Shown here in pieces: positions 60,311-64,000 of a stretch of DNA of 64,000 nt. Source of the DNA: Plasmopara viticola (taxonomy: Eukaryota > Oomycota > Peronosporomycetes > Peronosporales > Peronosporaceae). The notes under the pieces are model-generated. The model was not told the origin of the DNA. It made no database searches and saw nothing but the letters and a program-made list of their open reading frames with translations. The translations under genes were made by a program, and so were the position numbers. Each line of letters starts with the position of its first letter. The first letter of the stretch is position 1. The DNA lies in assembly GCA_001695595.3 (NCBI GenBank), contig MBPM02000127.1, positions 1-64,000 on the forward strand, read 5' to 3'.

Positions 60311-62020
60311 ATGCGCGGCGCATATTACGTGGCTATCGCGCTTCTCGTCGCGGCCAATAGCCTAACAGCTGCTGAGGCTGACCAGTATGAGCTTCAACAA
60401 AGGCCAAACAATAACGATTCAACGCCTGTTGGCACAATCAATGAGATGTTGCTGAGTCGATTTCCTCAAGAAAGTCGGAACCCAAACGACAACTTAATGC
60501 TCTCAGAGGCCAATGAAGAGCGCACGCCTTCAGCTTCAAGCAATTCCTTGACAAAGTTTATAATGTCAGAGCCTATCATAGCTAATGTAATGAGAACGGA
60601 GGGAGAAGTGAAAGCGATCAATGCAGCTTCGAAGAACTTTAATCAATTAAGAAGTAACAAGCGCAAGCACACCGCCCCGACGCCTAACACTGTGATTGAA
60701 CAAGTTGGGCGTCCTCCGCCAGATTCGGGCGAAACTTTTACCTCGGTGGCAAACGAAGAACCGATAGTATTGGCGAAAAGACGAAAGACGAAACGTCCGA
60801 CAGCCTTCACCGAAAAAGCTGCGATGTCTGTACCCCACCACGACTACCGACCCGCGCCTCTAGACCCTTCCATGACAAACGCTGAAGCTTTAAATGGTCA
60901 CTTTGACTACCAGCTGATCATTCCGAAGGCGTTACAGCTTGACAAGAACCAACACGGTGGCAATGTGGGAAAATTACGAGATGAACTAGTATCAGTTGAA
61001 GACTTTTTGCACTTGCTCAAAGACTATGAAAAATCTGCGCGTCCCAAGGCGGTGGATCGTCAAGAGGCAAGTGCAATTGAAATGGCTTCAACGGAATTGG
61101 TACAATTGAAAAGCAATAAGCGCAAGCGCATCGCCCCGACGCACAAAAACGTGGCTGGACAAGAAGTGCATGCTCCGCCACATCCAGTCAAATCTCCGGT
61201 GTTGGTGGCTACCGATACATCGTTAGTATTGGCGGAGCGACTGAAAGAGGATAATCCGACAGCCATCATGAATAATGCGGCAACCTTTCTAGAGCAGCAC
61301 GACTTTCGACCTACACCTTCAGGCTCTTCTACGATTAGCGCCGAAGTTCCTACTGGTCGTCTAAACAACCAGCTGATCCCTCAAAAAGCCGACAAGAACG
61401 ATTTCGTTGACGATGTGAGAAGTTTACCGGAAGAAAATTTAGCAACAGTCGAAGATCTTTTGCTCTGGTTCGATGAGCTTGACAAATCTGCGCATCCCAC
61501 AGCAATTAATGATCAAAGCGTCCATAAAGATTGGACGAATGAGATCGCGCAAGGTCCCACCACGCGTTCAAACATTATAATAAATGACGACGTTAAAAAG
61601 ATCCATGAGGCGTTTCTCGAGGCCTTTAACCTGCCATTTCACCAGTATGTACAAGAGACGTACACGATGCTTGCATTAGTCCGACGAAATGAAAGATCAA
61701 GTCCAAACTGCGCCAGAACTTCCAAAGCATTCAAGAAGATGGCAGAGATCCAGGGTCTGGAAAAATTAGAGCAATTGCTGAGCTTAGATTTGCCAAAGTT
61801 GCTGGGGAATGAGAAGAGGATGTTGCCAATTAATTTGAAGAATTTGAAGGAGGCCTTGGTTGTGAAGTTGGTTATCATGTACGATTTATTCTTCAAATTT
61901 TGCCACGAACGTAAGGATTTACTAAAAGACCTGCCTCGCAAACCCAAGCCTTCAAATTGGATCTTGAAGCTTTCGACTACGAGCAGTCGTAACAGCAATT
62001 ACCAGATTCCTCTTCCATGA
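60311..62020 (+). CDS. Secreted RXLR-like effector with degenerate RXLR (RFPQ) and intact EER
   Basis: 569 residues from the ATG at 60311. That start is chosen because the signal peptide MRGAYYVAIALLVAA begins there, as in the neighbouring copies. Residues 50-53 read RFPQ where relatives have RVLR, and EER follows at 69-71. Two repeat-like units carry basic clusters (SNKRKHTAP and KRRKTKRPTA; SNKRKRIAP), suggesting nuclear targeting. The last third has a His-Glu-Ala-Phe helix and a Tyr-Asp-Leu-Phe-Phe-Lys-Phe motif shared with 49460-49969. After the stop at 62018, the +1 frame stays open to about 62157 and matches the tail of the copy at 40759-41031, so the C-terminus may have shifted. It is the only fully open RXLR-family copy here that still includes the C-terminal domain. 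Confidence 0.85.
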   Translation: MRGAYYVAIALLVAANSLTAAEADQYELQQRPNNNDSTPVGTINEMLLSRFPQESRNPNDNLMLSEANEERTPSASSNSLTKFIMSEPIIANVMRTEGEVKAINAASKNFNQLRSNKRKHTAPTPNTVIEQVGRPPPDSGETFTSVANEEPIVLAKRRKTKRPTAFTEKAAMSVPHHDYRPAPLDPSMTNAEALNGHFDYQLIIPKALQLDKNQHGGNVGKLRDELVSVEDFLHLLKDYEKSARPKAVDRQEASAIEMASTELVQLKSNKRKRIAPTHKNVAGQEVHAPPHPVKSPVLVATDTSLVLAERLKEDNPTAIMNNAATFLEQHDFRPTPSGSSTISAEVPTGRLNNQLIPQKADKNDFVDDVRSLPEENLATVEDLLLWFDELDKSAHPTAINDQSVHKDWTNEIAQGPTTRSNIIINDDVKKIHEAFLEAFNLPFHQYVQETYTMLALVRRNERSSPNCARTSKAFKKMAEIQGLEKLEQLLSLDLPKLLGNEKRMLPINLKNLKEALVVKLVIMYDLFFKFCHERKDLLKDLPRKPKPSNWILKLSTTSSRNSNYQIPLP

Positions 62021-62516
62021 CTAAGAACATTGCAGGTGCGAAAAGTATTATCGGCGCTCCACTATTGTTTTCGGAGCAACCACGGCGTGGAGGTCAGTAC
62101 AGGTTACAAAGTCAGTCGGTGAACTTTACAGATAAGGTATTAGAAAGAAATGATATGTTTGAGTGATTTACGGAGATCAAAAACGCAGACACTTCGTGGG
62201 ATTCGGATGGCCATCGTTTCCATGGCACCAAAAATGAAAAATCTCTGCTTCGTCGCATCAGCGTTTTGTTTCGTTGCCGACGTTTGGCACCAACATTATT
62301 ATAGTTGCAGCTCTCCCCTTCCACTAACCTCGTAGCAGCATCAAATCTAACGTTCAATCTGACCGAAAGTTTGCCACTTGATATTAAAACTGCAACTGCT
62401 TAAGATCTCCATATTTCTGGAAATGCAACATCTCTTGTCTATAATACTCAATATTTTAGACCATGACATGAAGCTCTAGCCACTTCAGGCTGTAGTTCTC
62501 ATGGTTTAAGCACATT
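62021..62516 (+). other. 3' region of the RXLR gene
   Basis: 62021-62157 is the out-of-frame tail mentioned for the RXLR gene; GTACAGGTTACAAAGTCAGT matches ATATAGATTACAAAGTCAGT on the reverse strand near 40910. The remainder has no recognised gene. Confidence 0.5.
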
Positions 62517-62528
62517 TATAGAATCGAT

Positions 62529-62859
62529 TTTTCGGAAAAGGTTGGGGTGACGCCCTCCTTCCAAGCGCGGGGGCTAATTGCTCGCGCGCTTCGGGCAGGT
62601 GCTCTCGGGCATCTGCAGGTCTCTAACGAGTCTCACCCTCGACGCGACGGTCTCCAGCACCAAGGCGGCACCTGGGCTCTTACCAAGTCAGAAGTACACA
62701 AAATAATGGAAGACCCTCATGGCCTCGGTGCTGGCTGCACTGCCCGCCGAACGAGACTCGACGTATGCGGACACCACTCTATGCCGTGGACTAGCCATAG
62801 AGCCTAGCACGTGCATAACTTGGCAACGCGATAACGTAATACAATACAATACAATACAA
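62529..62859 (+). mobile_element. SINE-like retroposon, copy 4
   Basis: Starts TTTTCGGAAAAGGTTGGGG and ends in four to five ACAAT units, the longest tail of the four. A 12-bp duplication, TATAGAATCGAT, flanks it (62517-62528 and 62860-62871). It lies inside the 3' flank of the RXLR gene, which it splits from the conserved block. Confidence 0.9.
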
Positions 62860-62904
62860 TATAGAATCGATCGCTGAAAAGACATCAGCAATTTCGCCTT
62901 CTGA

Positions 62905-63075
62905 AGTGTCAGTCTAGTACCAAACCGACGCTCGAAATTGCATCATGCCCACAGCGAGGATTCACACGATTTAAATGCAAACACTTCAACAGAAGATGTC
63001 TATTTGTTTGCCGCACGATCAGCTATAGAACGAGAGCCTAGCGACTCGAGCGGCAAAACCTTGGCCAATCATGAG
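62905..63075 (+). repeat. RXLR 3' flanking block
   Basis: The reverse complement of 49010-49160. Shared segments include GTTTGCCGCACGATCAGCTA and GCCTAGCGACTCGAG. It stands between the RXLR gene and the unidentified open frame, as in the other copies. Confidence 0.75.
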
Positions 63076-63243
63076 AAAACAAACTAAAAAAGTCGCTTGT
63101 TAAGTAAAAGGAGAAGCTGCGAGGCAAAGAGGAACGACTGACGCTTACGTATCGCGGTACGAGTATGTAGGTGAGATACCAGCTTTGTTCGCTGGCTAGT
63201 CGCATCGTAGAGAAACTTTGTCGAAAGTTGGACGTGGTGAGCA

Positions 63244-63489
63244 ATGGAGAATGATGGCAAAGAGGGTGTTGCAACATCACATCTACAATGGCGGCTGGAC
63301 AGTTCAGCCGATACTGAAGGAGACAAAGACATTGTCGCGACTAGATGTATGCAGGTCGTGCAGGGCGCGGCTGAAATACTGCGAGCTCAGGAGCAATTAA
63401 ATTGTGAAAAGCTGCTTCGCGGTCTAAGTGGTGATGGTGAGCGCACTCTGTCGGGCAATAAGTATATGAGCTCGAGCGAAGATGGCAAG
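63244..63489 (+). CDS. Unidentified gene linked to RXLR copies, exon with splice donor
   Basis: An 82-codon open frame ends at a good splice donor (AAG then GTAAGT at 63490). Relics of the same sequence lie behind two other RXLR copies (48790-48974 and 55090-55375), in the same relative orientation. The sequence is acidic, with a Cys-Met-Gln-Val-Val-Gln-Gly-Ala segment and a predicted helix around EKLLRGLSG. Comparison with the 55-kb relic suggests that the coding region begins further upstream (near 63190) and that a shift near 63240 separates the frames, so the ATG at 63244 may not be the true start. I do not recognise the family. It could be a normal gene captured beside the effector before duplication. 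Confidence 0.4.
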
Positions 63490-64000
63490 GTAAGTTGTGA
63501 TTTATAGAAAGTTTTCTTTTGTCTTGATTTTTTGTGGGGATACAAATTTGATTTAATTAGACGAGTTTACTAGTAGATAAACGACTTATAAAACCAACTA
63601 TTGGTAGCAAAGCTCACTTTTGAGCCTTAACTCGTACTATCCCTAAATGCTTTCTGTTTTGTCTTCTTTGAAGATGTTGCTTGCATATTTGTTGGCTAAT
63701 TAGTTCTTTCGTCAGAAATGAGAACATGACAAGCTTAAAGTAACAAGATCATACACTCCCCCATCAAGACTTAGTACCCCTTGAGTCTATACACGTCAAA
63801 ACACAGGATGTGAACCTTCTGTACATCGTAGGTAACCTTTGTGACTAATACCGCGCGCGCAGAACCAAAATGTCTAACATTATTATGTGACCATTAAGTG
63901 TCATAGCCAATAAAACTTAGCGTATTCGATTACAAAAAATGTGACAAATATCACTCAATCGTAGCAAAAATAAAGCAAGTTGTCCGAAATGGACGCATGT
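63490..64000 (+). other. Possible intron and unassigned AT-rich sequence
   Basis: It follows the GTAAGT donor. A pyrimidine-rich stretch with TTTCTGTTTTGTCTTCTTTGAAG (63650-63672) could be an acceptor, but no convincing exon follows. Nothing else is recognisable to the window end. Confidence 0.3.

Overview
The window looks like accessory, repeat-rich DNA of a plant-pathogenic oomycete, most likely a downy mildew close to Plasmopara viticola. Three observations support this. Several genes begin with the signal peptide and N-terminus (MRGAYYVAIALL type) that I recognise from P. viticola secreted RXLR effectors, followed by RxLR and EER motifs. A secreted protein related to glycoside hydrolase family 12 (GH12) carries an oomycete-type initiator element (GCTCATTCCGCAATTC) about 50 bp before its ATG. 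The retroelements are Copia, Ty3/gypsy chromovirus and Mutator-like types. The species call rests on recognition, not on a search.

Positions 1-34182 form a giant tandem array of about 2.58-kb units. Each unit carries one GH12-like gene. The array has two arms: 1-13375 with genes on the minus strand, and 15625-34182 with genes on the plus strand. Between them lies a truncated Copia retrotransposon (13376-15624), so the locus is a very large inverted repeat with a 2.25-kb spacer. Of twelve complete gene copies, two are clean 246-codon frames (29228-29968 and 31812-32552). One is open only because two indels compensate (16299-17039). Nine are broken by single-base deletions, many shared by descent. 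The protein looks like a catalytically dead GH12: the first catalytic Glu position is kept, the second reads Gln, and nearly all substrate-binding tryptophans are gone. This suggests a decoy or other non-enzymatic secreted role.

Positions 34183-41262 hold decayed material: a heavily mutated Ty3/gypsy element (about 34900-39250), the 3' half of an old, diverged array unit (39810-40520), and the 3' end of an RXLR pseudogene. Positions 41263-47035 are a complete but inactive Ty3/gypsy chromovirus. It has 312-bp LTRs and a 5-bp target duplication (ATGCT), and it split that RXLR pseudogene, whose 5' part continues at 47036-48005.

Positions 48006-64000 are an RXLR-effector neighbourhood. They contain a large repeat-containing RXLR gene on the minus strand (49970-52099) cut short by an in-frame stop, an RXLR pseudogene (57335 down to about 55640), and an open RXLR-like gene on the plus strand (60311-62020). 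Each is followed by the same 3' flanking block and a copy or relic of an unidentified gene, so RXLR gene plus neighbour were duplicated together. Young mobile elements sit in effector promoters: a Mutator-like element (52193-53100) 93 bp upstream of one RXLR start, and a SINE about 95 bp upstream of another. The SINE family has four copies, with an (ACAAT)n tail and target-site duplications. I saw no tRNA, rRNA or CRISPR features.
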